The translations under genes were made by a program, and so were the position numbers. The notes under the pieces are model-generated. The model did no database searches and was not told the DNA's origin. It saw only the letters and a list, made by a program, of their open reading frames with translations. Below, piece after piece: positions 10,920 through 22,700 of a stretch of DNA of 64,000 nucleotides (positions within the stretch are counted from its first letter, which is position 1; each line of letters starts with the position of its first letter). The DNA is from Rhodocollybia butyracea (taxonomy: Eukaryota; Basidiomycota; Agaricomycetes; Agaricales; Omphalotaceae): positions 744,001-808,000 of the forward strand of contig JADNRY010000001.1 of the NCBI GenBank assembly GCA_015501585.1, read 5' to 3'.

Positions 10920-10925
10920 CGGGTG
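10920..10925. repeat. Target-site duplication, right copy (CGGGTG)
   Basis: Matches 2207-2212 exactly and abuts the right TIR end CCATA. Confidence 0.85.
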
Positions 10926-11513
10926 TACTGGCGCTGGTCAGAAGGGGGTTGTATCACTCTTTTTTTCGAGTAGCGTTAGATAGATCTCCACTTAGAAAAA
11001 ATGCCAATATACATACCTATGAACTGTGGCTGGATAAATTCCTCCACTTAAGATTTCCATGACATCTCCGGCGTTAACTACCTGTATGTATGCACTTGAG
11101 CAATGAATCGACGATTCTTCCCCACGGGATTTCCCAAACTTACGATAGCATTATCGATATGCTTGATCCATTTCCATGAGCCGTCGCGAGTTAGGATCTG
11201 CAAAGCGGCAACAGGTTGGCTATAGAGGACCGTAACGGTTCCAATATCTATCGAATCATAGACATGTGCAGACAGAAATTTTCAGGGAAAGGTAAATACC
11301 TGTATGGCCTTTCCCACAACCCGCGTCAGTGTAAACCGCGTGATCCTTATGCTCGTGAAACCCTACCTTTCAGCCAAACACTTTTCGATTTCTCTTCGTC
11401 TTCGGCATTTTGTGGAAAATATTCCATGAAACGAACTAAACAAGAGTTGGGGCTCGGCGTGCCTTAAAAGCTTAAGAAAGAATACCGTAGGTTTCTGATT
11501 CCTTATCCCATCC

Positions 11514-11966
11514 ATTACGAGTCCTGAATGTAATGAAGGCTCGTCCTTATGGCCGGTTTTGCGTGGGAATTTCTTCCCGATTAGGGTTGATCTTGCCCAA
11601 ATTTGGAAGAATCGTTTCCCCATATTTAGAAATGTCAAAGCGCTTGGCATGTGACTTTCTGATGTACCCACTGTATATCCCATGTTACCCAAAACTTTGC
11701 CGCATCTACCTTTTTACTCTTAAACTTCTTGCATCAAATGCCGTTGTGGTTGCACCTCTAATGCGTGGATTATCAGTGCTGTACATTCTTTTCACCACAC
11801 GGCGTTTATCCATCTTAATAAACTTTACTTCCATTTTTGTAGCCCCCACACTTACTTCCTCGGTTTTTTACATTTCGTTGGCGGTTGTTGCAGTGCATGA
11901 TTCATAACTAGTGTCTTGCAGGACTCGTACCTGCCACGCGCTTGGCGCGGTGGCCCACACTCGCAA
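11514..11966 (-). mobile_element. Element R, copy 2, inside dioxygenase exon 6
   Basis: Shares its first ~60 and last ~150 bases with the copy at 2989-3925 but has a different, shorter middle without RRP42. It separates the codons of LLNMH (ending 11967) from GWDKESETY (starting 11513) in a run that is continuous in the protein family, so it interrupts coding sequence. One end resembles TTGCGAGTG and the other CAGGACTCGTAA. An exact target duplication could not be defined. Confidence 0.65.
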
Positions 11967-12774
11967 GTGCATATTGAGCAAGGTATCTTCCGGAAGCTCT
12001 AATCCGAGAGCCATAAGCCTGCAGAATGAGAGGAACCGGGGTATTAGGGGATTAACCAATAAATGTGAGAACGAGCCACCTCAAGATGGGATCGAGAACG
12101 TTAAAATGCGAATGTCGTGCAAACTTGCTTATTTCTGGAAGAACTGGTCGAATAGCTTCTGGATGGCTGCGCATGTTGACATGATGGTTGACTAAACAAG
12201 TTATTTGGATGGAAGAAAAAGTTTAAAAGAACCACACACTGCTGTAGTTCTCAACCTGATTGCGTACCCCACCATCAACGTGCTAGCACGAGCGTAAGCG
12301 AGGGATAAGCCCAAGAAACATAGAGGCATCTACCCAGTATTCACGCAGCTTATACCCTTGATAAGATCCCGTTTGTTTCGGCGACGCTATGTACTTTTGT
12401 TTCTCATCGTCACTGACTTGTGAGAATGGGACGTCTGCGATATCAAACACGCGCTCCATCTGAATGGGTCGGGTTTAGAGCCGAAAAACTCTCGGAATCA
12501 CTGACCTGTTCCTTCGAGTAGCCATGACCCACCACATAGAAGAACCCTTGCGTCGACATGGCTTTCCGAAGATGCGATGCAAGTTCAACACGTTCTTCCA
12601 GAGTGCTGTCCTTGAAGCCACTAAGGTCAATAATGGCGAGATCAGCATAGTCCACTATAGAGAAGGGTCAAAATCCTCGGAAAACCATCTACAAAGGGAA
12701 CCTACAAGCTTCTATAGTGACTGGGCTGGTTTATAGTGAGGAATCTGGGGGGCTGTTGTAATAAGGCTAGGCAT

Positions 12775-14304
12775 GATGGTTGGAGAAATTCCGAGGCATT
12801 AGAACAGGCCTTTATATGTTCACGAACGAACGGATGACACCATAATGTCCCATGACTTCCTTCTCTGAGCAGTCAAAATCAGCTGCAGTGAAATTGAAAG
12901 CCCTCTCTTGCTACTGGCCTCGATACGCCGCGAAGACGATTTTCCCTCAGTCTCCTTAGTCTCCGAGTTCAAGTTTCTTAAGAGATGCCCATTTCAAGTT
13001 CGTATTAGGCGCCCCATCACTAAAATGTTCATATACCCCTATCATACCTGTAATTCAGGCCATCCGTGGTGGGGTGTGAGTAAACACGCTACTCCCCCCG
13101 TTGATCATCATGCGTGGCGGGGGTTATCATGGCGGGGATTATCACATATGGAATTTGAGTATCATGCATGGTAGTGGATATCGTGTATGACGGGGGTTCA
13201 AGGATGGCGAACAGTATCACAGGACTCAATGGGCTTCGACATACAGAAATGCATCTTGATTCAGAATACGAAACATACAGGCAGAACTACTTGAACAAAG
13301 CGATTCACAATGATATACTTAAGCAATACAAGTACAGGATAGCGCAAGGAAAAGAAATGAAGATATGAATCACACGAGTTTGCAAAGAAGTCCAAGAGAA
13401 ACGCGCAACAAGGATATATACTGTAAGCAAAATGAAAGTTGTAAGCCAGAGCGAAAAGGATTAGTTGTCAATGAGCATTCAATCAGTTGATTAACGCCTT
13501 TGTTTGGAGCCCCGCCGAACAACGGCGCAAAACTTGAGGAGTCACATCACCTTCGGATTGTTCATCTTCAGTGACCGGGATCTTGCGTTTCCGAGAACGG
13601 CCAGCGCGCACAGGAGAAGGAGAGAACGAGGGTAAACAAGTTGTGTCAACCAATCATCACCATCATTGCAAGGCTCGCCGTTGGGCTCGTGTTGATGCAA
13701 ACGGGAACGTCGACACTCATAGCGAGCGGAATCGCAACGACATGGTGGTCAAGGAACAAGAACGATTAGATTATCTAATGTACGTACGTACAATAAACTA
13801 CTAATTACCTAAGAGGCGGAGCGACCGAGCAACAGTAAGTATACTCTAACAGCTCGGGCTCGTTGTCGATAAATCTGGTTTTGCTACAAGAACCATCCTC
13901 GTAGTTTTGATCGCCAGGATCGAAAATATTGGGAGAATGTGTTATAGTAAGCCGGGATTTTTGTCGAGAAATTGTCTTGAAAGGGGACTACGCGTGTAAT
14001 AGAGACTTAAGTATCACCTGGAGTTGAAAAGATAAGGGGACCCATATTAGCCATATTGCTCTTGGCAAAGTTCTCCAAATCAGAGCGCCGGCATGTTTGG
14101 ACCCACTGAAAACTGGTGTGAGCGATGAAACAATTAGATCGAAACAATCCATGAGCGCACCTGCGAACTTCCTTTACCTCTACTTATCTCGGAAATATAC
14201 GAAATATTAACCTGGGTTGAGAGATTATTGATGAAACTTGTTTGTGGGTGGCAGCTCGTGGGAATATGATCTGACTTTGGCCTGCTAGTTCGATTCTTCA
14301 AGCC
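12775..14304. other. Intergenic stretch, nothing convincing
   Basis: Contains short ORFs at 12908-13174, 13168-13368 and 13571-13804 without recognisable domains. At 13060-13200 there are loose direct repeats of GGCGGGGRTTATCA-like strings. It holds the presumed promoter of the kinase-like gene. Confidence 0.45.
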
Positions 14305-15811
14305 ATGAACATCTCTGAACGGAAATTCGAACTTGATCTCGATCTGCAAGCGCAGGCTATAGGTGAATGCCTACTCTATGAGGGGTATAGCTCTCACTGA
14401 ACATCTTCCTAGTATTGGCAAACCCTCAGCTGGAGACCATCACGATTAACTCAATGTCAGTATGCATACTGTCTATGTTTTACGAGCCCGGTCCTCAAGA
14501 GGACTACCACGATAATGGGGTATCTGTGTATCTTCTCAACAGTGAATTTGCCCTCTACGATTCTGGTTGTCTCGTTATTGTGGCATATGAATATAATAAA
14601 TCTGTGTCGCAATGCTTCGAGAACGAGATGCTCAGAACGGACGTCCCCTGCGCGCAGTACCACCTGACTTTTTCGAAAAAGAGGTATATCACCCGGCCAG
14701 CCATATTGGGTTTTACTAACGTTTCATAATAAAGATACAGGATAAGCTCAACTTGAAGAACAATGCAGAGCATGTCACTTTCAAAACAGGAGATGATGGA
14801 CAGATCATTGTCGATGTGAGCCACTTCCGCCTGGGATGTCCCTTACCCCAGGGGGTGAACCACCCCACGGTATCACTTTCAGAACTCCGTCGACAGCCTT
14901 ACGAGATATATCTGGACTCTGTTGTGAACGTTGTAAAAGTCGCAAGCGGATCTAGTAACAACACACAAAGTTATGCCTTCAGAAAAATCGACTACACTGA
15001 GAGATTCAGCACGCACTCCGCTTACTCAGATACTGATATCCATCCTCTATTGGGTCAGGCTCAATTTCTTCTTACACATTCACTTCCTTTCGTTATAGAA
15101 GCTACCGCTCTGGTTATCGACTCTTCTGGAGATTTCCGTGGGTATCTAATGCCATTCCATCCTGCTCGGTCTTTGGACAAGGTCCTTGAGCGGTTGCTAA
15201 TCTCCATGAAACCCGACCTTATGTTGGATTCCAAGCACGGTCCTGAGCCAGCCTCATTGACCCCTGCTGATGATGATGACATCTCAGTGGCCCGAAATGA
15301 GGGAGCCGGGATGGAAGGCGCACAAAGCCATCCTTATCCAATGGCTTTGCAATGGTGCCTCAAGCTTGCTTGGGTCCTAGATATTGTCCAGGCTGTTAGT
15401 GCCTTACATACAGCCATGATCTGCTGTGGAGATATAAAGCTTGAGAACGTTGTTGTGTGCGTTGATGGCCATTGCAGACTGATCGACCTGCGTCCCGGAG
15501 ACCTTGGTTTCTCCATGGCCTATCTGGCACCAGAGATCACTGCTCTGCTGCAGTCCACGGAGGATGATCCTGTATACTTCTTGACATTGCCCCGGGATGT
15601 GTTTGCCGTTGGTATGCTGCTATGGGCTCTAGCCGAGGAAATTGGAAGTTTTGAACGGAAGGATCCTCTCTTTTCCCCCTCTCTTGTTTGGTCGAGTTCC
15701 ACACCACTGTGGTATAGAGAACTTGTTGACCATTGTATCGCTCAAGAGCCTGGGGACCGGCCCTCTGTTCGCTCCGTGCTGGAGCTTCTCAGTGAACACT
15801 GGATACAATAA
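14305..15811 (+). CDS. Divergent protein kinase-like protein
   Basis: The large exon (about 14736-15811) codes a kinase C-lobe with altered motifs. The catalytic loop reads CCGDIKLENVVV instead of HRDxKxxN. The DFG position reads LIDLRPGDL. An APE-like MAYLAPEI, DVFAVGMLLWALAEE (helix F region) and GDRPSVRSVLELL complete the lobe. The N-lobe is unusual: no clear Gly loop is visible and no VAIK lysine is certain. Upstream exons from ATG 14305 (MNISERKFELDLDLQAQAI, GTGAAT donor at 14363, acceptor before 14413) probably belong, but the joins between 14455 and 14735 were not resolved. The catalytic Asp, Lys and Asn of the loop survive, so activity cannot be excluded; lack of DFG argues for a pseudokinase. 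Such orphan kinase-like genes are common in agaric genomes. Confidence 0.6.
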
Positions 15812-15884
15812 TACAGGTGTTGTTCCTCTGTCATAAATGTTGGTCGTAATGTAAGGCAGTACCTGAACATTACAAACATACTTA

Positions 15885-17130
15885 TTAGTCGAAGCCGGTG
15901 AAATCAACCTCGAAATCAAGATAAATACCCTTGCATGGAGTCCCCAACCTTACGCTTTTGTGAGTCTGACGAACTAAAATCAGAAAAGAAAGATACTTAT
16001 GCCCAATCGGCGCTTCCCTGGTGTGTCCACTCAGGTCACCTTTGGGATCTCCATTCGAACCCAGTTGCCGTATTACGTCCTCGTACTCCGAGTCAAGATA
16101 CTGAATAATCATATTGGTATAAGCCATAGAGAGCTACTCCCAGCCAACCATGATCTCTAAAATCACATTCGCCTCCTCACGCATTGAACGATAGACGAAT
16201 TTGTGGATATATTGGACAATGATGTGTTCAATTGGTTTCTTAGGCCAGGAAAAGAGCGAGAAGATGGTGGACATTGATGGCTGAGCATAGAAAGGGTCAC
16301 CACCCAGACTGTTCTCGATATGCTGCAAAAGCACCTTGACGTGAGACTGAGCGTGTTGCTTGAGCACCGTTAACTTCGAGGGCTCAACATCCAAGAAGAT
16401 GTAACTAAACATCATGTTAGCCGGAATGGCATCGTTTAATCTTGCTCTATTGAGTGTACATTTAGCACTCAGTCCAAGAAGACATAGCGAGAACATACTA
16501 GACCGGCAATCTAGTGAACTGGGAGAGGTTCGGGAACATCACGGACAAGGTTCGTTCACTGAACGCGTCTTAGAGCCAGAAAGGTTGAACGAATTGCGCT
16601 GGATGAGCTCCTGAGTTTTCTTCTGAAAGAATATGGTCAATTTATCGGGGGTCTCAGGAATTCCAGCTAAAGCCTCCAGGACACGCTGTTCTAACGGTCT
16701 TCTCGAAAATTCATTCAGTGAACGCATAACCATGGATCTATTACCCTTTTCCAGTAACGTGTCGCTCTCGCCTCATAATGAGCAATGAGCTTCGGATCCT
16801 TGATGATATTTCTTACTTGCGTATAATCCCTAGTAACCACTTCCCTTGACTTTGCCGTTTGTCAGGTCATATCGTACTGGTCCAACAGCTTCAGATCTTT
16901 CAGATAAACGCGGGAGTCATCAAGGGGAAGAATGCGTAGGTGCTGTTCGCCGTAAACGGCTCAGGGAGAGTAGGAAGGAAAAGTCGGCCAAGGGCACTAC
17001 CGAAACCATAGGCATTGGGTTTGCGTTGAGAGTCTGCGAAACAGGAGGTAAGGTTGTACGATCTCCGCGGGTGAGTCGGGCCGCTCAGTGTGAAAGAGCC
17101 ATCATCAAGAGCCTACGAAGCAATAAAGTG
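15885..17130 (-). pseudogene. Decayed Ppo/linoleate diol synthase-type fatty acid dioxygenase (C-terminal part)
   Basis: Ppo enzymes join a haem peroxidase-like dioxygenase to a P450-like domain and make oxylipins. On the minus strand, in several frames, the following family strings occur in order: GSALGRLFLPTLPEPFTANS (17010-16960), FPLMTP, REVVTRDYTQVRNIIKDPKL, FSRRPLEQRVLEALAGIPET and DKLTIFFQKKTQELIQ (16733-16560), IFLDVEPSKLTVLKQHAQSH, STIFSLFSWPKKPIE, and NGDPKGDLSGHTREAP (16030). The frame changes several times. A TGA replaces Arg after QYDMT and a TAG replaces Trp after PLPVH. The N-terminal dioxygenase half is not seen. This is a relic, not a gene. Confidence 0.78.
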
Positions 17131-17264
17131 ATAGTGCTTGGATAGTGCAGCCAGCCGCTAGTAAATCCATAATCAACTCGATTGGTCTTTCGCCGGAATG
17201 CGATATAAAATGCATAAGCGAAGTGAGGAGTTGCCCAAAACGTATTTCTACCATAGACACTACT

Positions 17265-17545
17265 CAATTCCCTCGTTATGCTGACCGTTGTTGGATACCA
17301 TTTTGTAGCTGCGATCTGGATTCTGGCCAAGAAAAGAGAGGCGAAATCTCCGCCACAGATGAATACTCATTTTAGTGGTGCCCGGTTTAAAGAGAAGACA
17401 GTCACTAGGTGGTGGATAGATGGATCGAAAAATTTATGTGTTCTAGAGGTGAGTGTCCCTCTAGATGATGCAGTTTTGTCAACCAGAACTACCCAGGCAG
17501 TAAAGCGACGCAAGGAATTTTCTATCATAGGCCTCGTCGTCTAAC
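17265..17545 (+). pseudogene. Relic coding segment, partly duplicated at 18708-18800
   Basis: The plus-strand ORF starts MLTVVGYHFVAAIWILAKKR and continues with VLEVSVPLDDAVLSTRTTQA and KRRKEFSIIGLV. A second partial copy at 18708-18800 reads MLTVVGYHFVA-NAKYLAKNGEAKSS before a stop. In the shared first 11 codons the base differences are synonymous on this strand, which points to past coding. I do not recognise the family. Confidence 0.4.
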
Positions 17546-19486
17546 TAACCCATCTTATGTGAGAAGAAATCGCCCTCATACCACAGTGCTCTCAAGGAAC
17601 GCTCGCACACGTTGGAGGCGACATCATACATCATGGCTTGATCTCAACTTTCCTCGTTGCTCTGTAGATGATGAGATTCCCCCGGAATGGGTAATAGTAG
17701 ACGCATATCGTTTTCGCCAAATTATATTTTCTAACCAAGAATGCCGACCACGATCTTCCAATTGGAGAAAGGCGAAATCTATTATTTTTTCTGATACTAC
17801 AATGGTGAGCCTATGTCCTGTCCATTCGTATTTACTGTCAAGGAGACGGTTAAGTTAACCATCACCACAATTGTAGTCTCGAACTCACCACAGAAACGTA
17901 TCAATGGTGAGCGGCTCCAGAGGCAATGTGGCCAGCCTTCGAGTTTTGGTATTCATAACGGCTCTTTCCCCATGTGTAAATTCCATAACCTAAGGTCGTT
18001 GACGGTAAAATCAATAACGGGCACACGCAGAAGACGAATAGTGATACCGATGGCAAAAGGAACGGTAAAGTATATAGCCTCGCCGGAGACGCGCCTGTAA
18101 AAGTTGAAGATGTATGAACGGATCCAGCGAGGTGCAGCCCTGGCCTGCTGTGGAGCCAGTGCTAGAAAGAAGGTTTTGTTAGGTTGAAAGCGTAAGTTCA
18201 TTTGGAGACGCACTGTATTGTATGATACCCTTCTGCCTTATGGCTCCCTGGTCACCCCACCAAACAGACTAAGACCAGTAACAAATCAGCTACATGAAAA
18301 TTCATCTAAGAACGATAGAGGCCTTACCCAGGCCCTTTTGGCTGTTAGAAAAGAACGGTCAGAGTCAGAAATTTGGATTAGTATATGTGAATTAACAACG
18401 CACGACCGGGCATATCACTAGCACGAGCAATTGTTGGCCTCATGATGGCAGAATAGAAGAAGAATTATTTTGTGTTGTAAATGAAGAGCTTGAAGCAAGC
18501 CGATCTCGCCCGTCCGGCGTTCACATGTGCGCTTATCTGCACGTGCTCGTCGTAACTCGCTCTCAGCCATAACTTCCACGTCGTGTTTCTTTTTCGTATG
18601 TTGTCCCAATATCCAGCGTATTTCTACCAGCTGATTGAGCTTTATCTGCATAGGCTTATTAAATATGACGCATGCAACCCTTTACTCGCTCGCCAATTCT
18701 CTCGGTATACTCGCCATGTTGACCGTTGTCGGATACCATTTCGTAGCAGTGAATGCTAAGTATCTGGCTAAGAATGGAGAGGCAAAATCCTCATGATTTT
18801 CTCTGCGAGCGGATCCCTTTTCTCTTGTATTTTAGGTGAGATTGAAACATTGCTCAACCAAATTCATCGCTAAACCATGAATTAGGACCGATGCGTTTTA
18901 TGCCAACCGCAATGCTCAATGAAGACGTCCTGGTCTATTTATTCTTTCCTGGAAAAGCAGTTCACTACGAATCAGGATACGCATTTGTACTTGGTGCTGT
19001 TAACAATCAAACTGCCTTGATGGATATCTCATGAATCAAGTTTGAAGTCAATCTCGGCTGTATTGTGTCTGTTGGCTCTAAGCTATTTCTCTAAACATCT
19101 GCTTTAGGTGGGTTCTTCATTAGCTTCAGAGGGTGTGGCGTGTGGACGTGAATCTACAAATCCGTAATAATGCTTTAAGCTCTTCAAGCGTTTACTCAGG
19201 CATTTTCTGATAGAGACAAGCTCATTCCTGTCTGCCAGGTTATCTCACTTTCTTTTTGTCTGAGCTCGAGGAGTCTTGACCTGAACCTGGTTGGACAGTG
19301 ACTGAATCTACCTTTGACTCGTCTTTCTTCAGTCCGGCTTGAAAGATAGACTGACGGTAGTGCAGTTGAACTATTTTGTCACTCACCAGATGTGCATCGC
19401 CAATCCTCGCCTAAGCGAGGACAACGAGGTCAGAGTTACAGCCGTTACAGTAAGCATAGACTGTTTAGATATTTACAATACACGTA
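17546..19486. other. Relic-rich stretch without an intact gene
   Basis: Short ORFs such as 17559-17858 (HHTSWLDLNFPRCSVDDEIP, WVIVDAYRFRQIIF) look protein-like but are isolated and unrecognised. A minus-strand ORF at 18213-17953 is of uncertain value. The LINE has inserted at the right edge. Confidence 0.35.
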
Positions 19487-19513
19487 GTTGGTTGGTTGGT
19501 TGGTTGGTTGGTT
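19487..19513 (-). repeat. LINE 3' microsatellite tail, (CAAC)n
   Basis: Six to seven tandem GTTG units on the plus strand, about 245 bp beyond the RT stop codon in the direction of element transcription. Confidence 0.8.
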
Positions 19514-19758
19514 TAACCGGCGCGGTCCCATTTAGAAACAGCCGGGTTCCACGCTACACATAGCGCGCCTGGGATATGTGCCGTGGGCATCTAACCTCAA
19601 CGCTGCTGTGTTGAGAGGCTGGTTCCTCCGGACGCACAACGCCGAAGTTAGACACGATAGAAGAGAACTGAGGCGCTTTAATAAATTTTCGTTACAATTG
19701 TTACTTAGTTGTACAATCCGTGTGTGCCATCATATTAACTCTAACATGGGACAGTAAA

Positions 19759-22700
19759 CTAGGTCATATTTCCCTGTTGTACGCTATACAACCTTGCCTC
19801 AGGCACCCACATCACCGTACCTGCATATAGTGAGAGGACATCGTGGACATATTTACCGACAAGGGGCAGTAATTTCTGTCTAAAGAGGATGTTACGCAGG
19901 ACGTCGAGTGTGGGCAATAAGGCCAGATCCTCTTTCAGTTTGGGGGTCCGCTCGCAAGCTGCAATCAAGAAAGCCTGACGGATCTGGACCAGGGCAGTGT
20001 TGCCTTCGCACTCTAGGAGGGCATGGCATTCGTCCTCTGTGTTCAAGTGGCACAGGCGGCAAAGGCGCCATTCGCGGGGGATAGCTGGTCTGTTCCTTTC
20101 AGAGTAACGGAGTCGCTCCACGGACAGGGAATGTGTTGAAGCCACCAATCGTATGAAAGCATCTCTGTGTTTCGGGATTTTGATGTGCATGAGGTAAGGT
20201 TGAAAGGATATAGGGGGCACGTTAAGGTACCGTAAGTCGTTTCCGTTGTAGTGAACCCGGTTGTGTAGCAGGTGAAGACGTGTAGAATCTTGTATGTTGA
20301 CAGTAATCGTCGCTTCCGCTGATTTCACGATGAGAGTCTTAATGTCCTTGATACGGTCCACATCTCGGAGATCCTGGAAAGAGCATCGAACAGGTACGGG
20401 GAAGCGAGCTAGGACTAGCACCAAGTCGTTCAACCAGTTCGGATGGCCGCCAGTGCATAAATGGAAAGAGTTTTCAAGTGCGCACCTGGCGATGTGGGTA
20501 AACGGTAGCGACAGTAAATATACCAGGAAACCTAGAGCAAGATCCGCTCTTCTGTACATTACCGGCATAATACCCGTTTCCGAGAACAGTGGAGCGATGG
20601 TAGACCGGCTGTGTAGTCCGAGGAGCCTTCTGAGGTACAGGATCTGGACACGTCCTAGTGTGTCTGCGACACCTTTATCAACGTCGATGGCCACCTCACA
20701 CCCGAAAGTCAAATGAGGATCCACTCTGGCCCAATATAGCGTAAGTCCTTCCTTTGGTGGTAGACAACCCATCATAGGTTCTATAGCGAAGATTGCTTGA
20801 GTTACATTTCTACCTTTCCCTGCCTTGGTCTCGTAGAAAGAAGAGAAAATTTGCCTTGTGGTTGACGTGAAGATCACCCCGACGTATTTATAGTGATCTA
20901 CCCATTCAATTAGCTCGCCGTTAATTGTAAAAGAGGGTGGGGAATGGGGGATGGTCCCGAATAACATCCATTTCGTTTTTTTGACACTAATTGTCATCGA
21001 GTTCTGAGCGCACCAACGGAAGAAAGCATCCAGTTTGAGTTGCAGAGCGTGAGGAGACGTCGACCAAATAGCCACATCATCTGCTTGCTCGACATGGGAC
21101 ACAGTGAGGCCATGTAGAGCGATATCGTCTTTGTGTTTGGGGATATCGAGGTCAGCGAAATAGATATTCCATAGCATAGGAGAGAGCGTATCGCCTGTCA
21201 GCAGTCCTACTAAGCTTCGGAACGCTGTTGAGACCTCTGTGCCGTGCCTTACCACGTACGACATCCTTGCGTAGAGCATCCTTAGCCAATCAAAAATAGG
21301 ACCAGATAGTCCAAGCCGGTTTAGCTTTAGCCATAGCGTAGGTAAGTCGGTTGAGGGGAATGCGTTCTTCAGATCTATGAAGGCTACATAGAGCGATTTT
21401 CCCTCCGCCCGAGCTTGTTCAATAGCAGATCTGAGTATGAAGGAGTTATTGTGTGTTCTATATCCTTCCCGAAAGCCGTTCTGTGTGGCCGGGAGGGCAT
21501 CAGCAGCGTCGGCCCATTCTCTTAGCCGTTTATCGATAATAAGAGTGAGCATTTTTAAGAGGCAAGATTCCAGGCCGATGATACGATAGTTTTCCGGGTC
21601 TTTTGCGTTCGTATACATTTTCAGGATACCAATAAGCGTAGTCGTGAACCATTGTTGAGGAGCGTCAAGATCAAAGATGCATCTGTTGAATAGAGCGGCT
21701 AGGACTGTGTTCGGGATGCCCATAATTTGATCGTATGATACACGATCCACCCCTCTCGCTCCTTTGGTATGCCTGGAGCGGAGGTGCTTTTTCGCCATTG
21801 CTATGTCAAACTCAGAGATTTCTTTGGAAAAGAATTTCCCATCTGTCTGGTCCTTGGTATTCCTAGGTATCGACGATGATAGGATATCATTGCTTTTCCG
21901 GATGTCTGAGTCGAAGTGTGCGGGAGGCACTGGTAGAGGGTTAAGTCGCGTATTGAATACGTTGCTAAGCTGCTCCGCCGTGACATGTGGAGGTCTACTC
22001 TTGGCATCCGAGAGATCCCTCACGACTTTCCAGAACTGACGGGATGAATCTGCATTTTGAAGGTTACTCAGTATTTCCGTTTTCAGGAACCTCTCCCTGT
22101 GGAGAGAGGTGAGCCGGCAGCGTCATTGAGTTAAGAAATTGTATACATACCGCGCTCTTCCGCGGTGGCTTTGAGTATTATCAGGGTACCTATCCGGGTC
22201 AAAGTCAGCACCCGGGGTCCAAGAGTGAGCGGGGGGGACGGGGGGGGCTGCATTTCCTATATGTTCTCTACTAATAGGTGTAGAGACTTTAGGTGTAATG
22301 ATCATGGGTGAGTTTTCAAGGTTCAAAAAAGGTTCACCGGGCTCAGGGAGTGTGTTCCAGGGCCATGCGGACATAGTTCCATCCTGCAGTAGTCGTTGGC
22401 ATTCCAAGTAATGGCCATTCTTTAGCTCCGTAGTTTCTCTGAAGACAACCGTCGCGGCCCGTTTTGTTATCAGGTTGACTGCACATCGGATGAGGTCACT
22501 GTTGGCGCATCCCCATCCTGTCTCTGCGTTTTCCATTGCAGAGTAGCATATGGCTCGGATTATGTAGACTGACAAGGAGTACAGGACTAGTGTTTTGTGT
22601 GGCCATCGTTCCGCTGTTTTCAGAGCATGGATAGTTGCTAGTAGGTGTAGACGGTTTGCAGTAGGTTTCCAAGAGTGATCTATAATCAGCGATGCATTAT

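Larger units (their letters stand above)
1960..12774 (-). pseudogene. 2-oxoglutarate/Fe(II) dioxygenase-like gene (isopenicillin N synthase-like fold), split by two insertions
   Basis: Exons on the minus strand join in frame: 12654-12506, 12459-12334, 12282-12240, 12191-12080, 12018-11967, 11513-11486, 11435-11367, a 9-nt exon 11308-11300, 11247-11144, 11081-11017, then 10958-10920 continuing at 2206-1960. The N-terminal dioxygenase region reads LAIIDLSGF and GFFYVVGHGYSKEQ. The catalytic part has WLKG-HTD (HxD iron ligands), ILSGGIYPATVHR (second His) and YTR-LGLFYFAMGDDE, ending GVVVKHYN. A first exon at 12774 (MPSLITTAPQIPHYKPAQ) carries an in-frame TAG at 12714-12712. The gene is broken by element R (11966-11514) and by an 8.7-kb transposon (10919-2213). 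Apart from the exon-1 stop the frame is otherwise clean, so the damage looks recent. Substrate is unknown; members of this broad family oxidise small metabolites. Confidence 0.88.
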
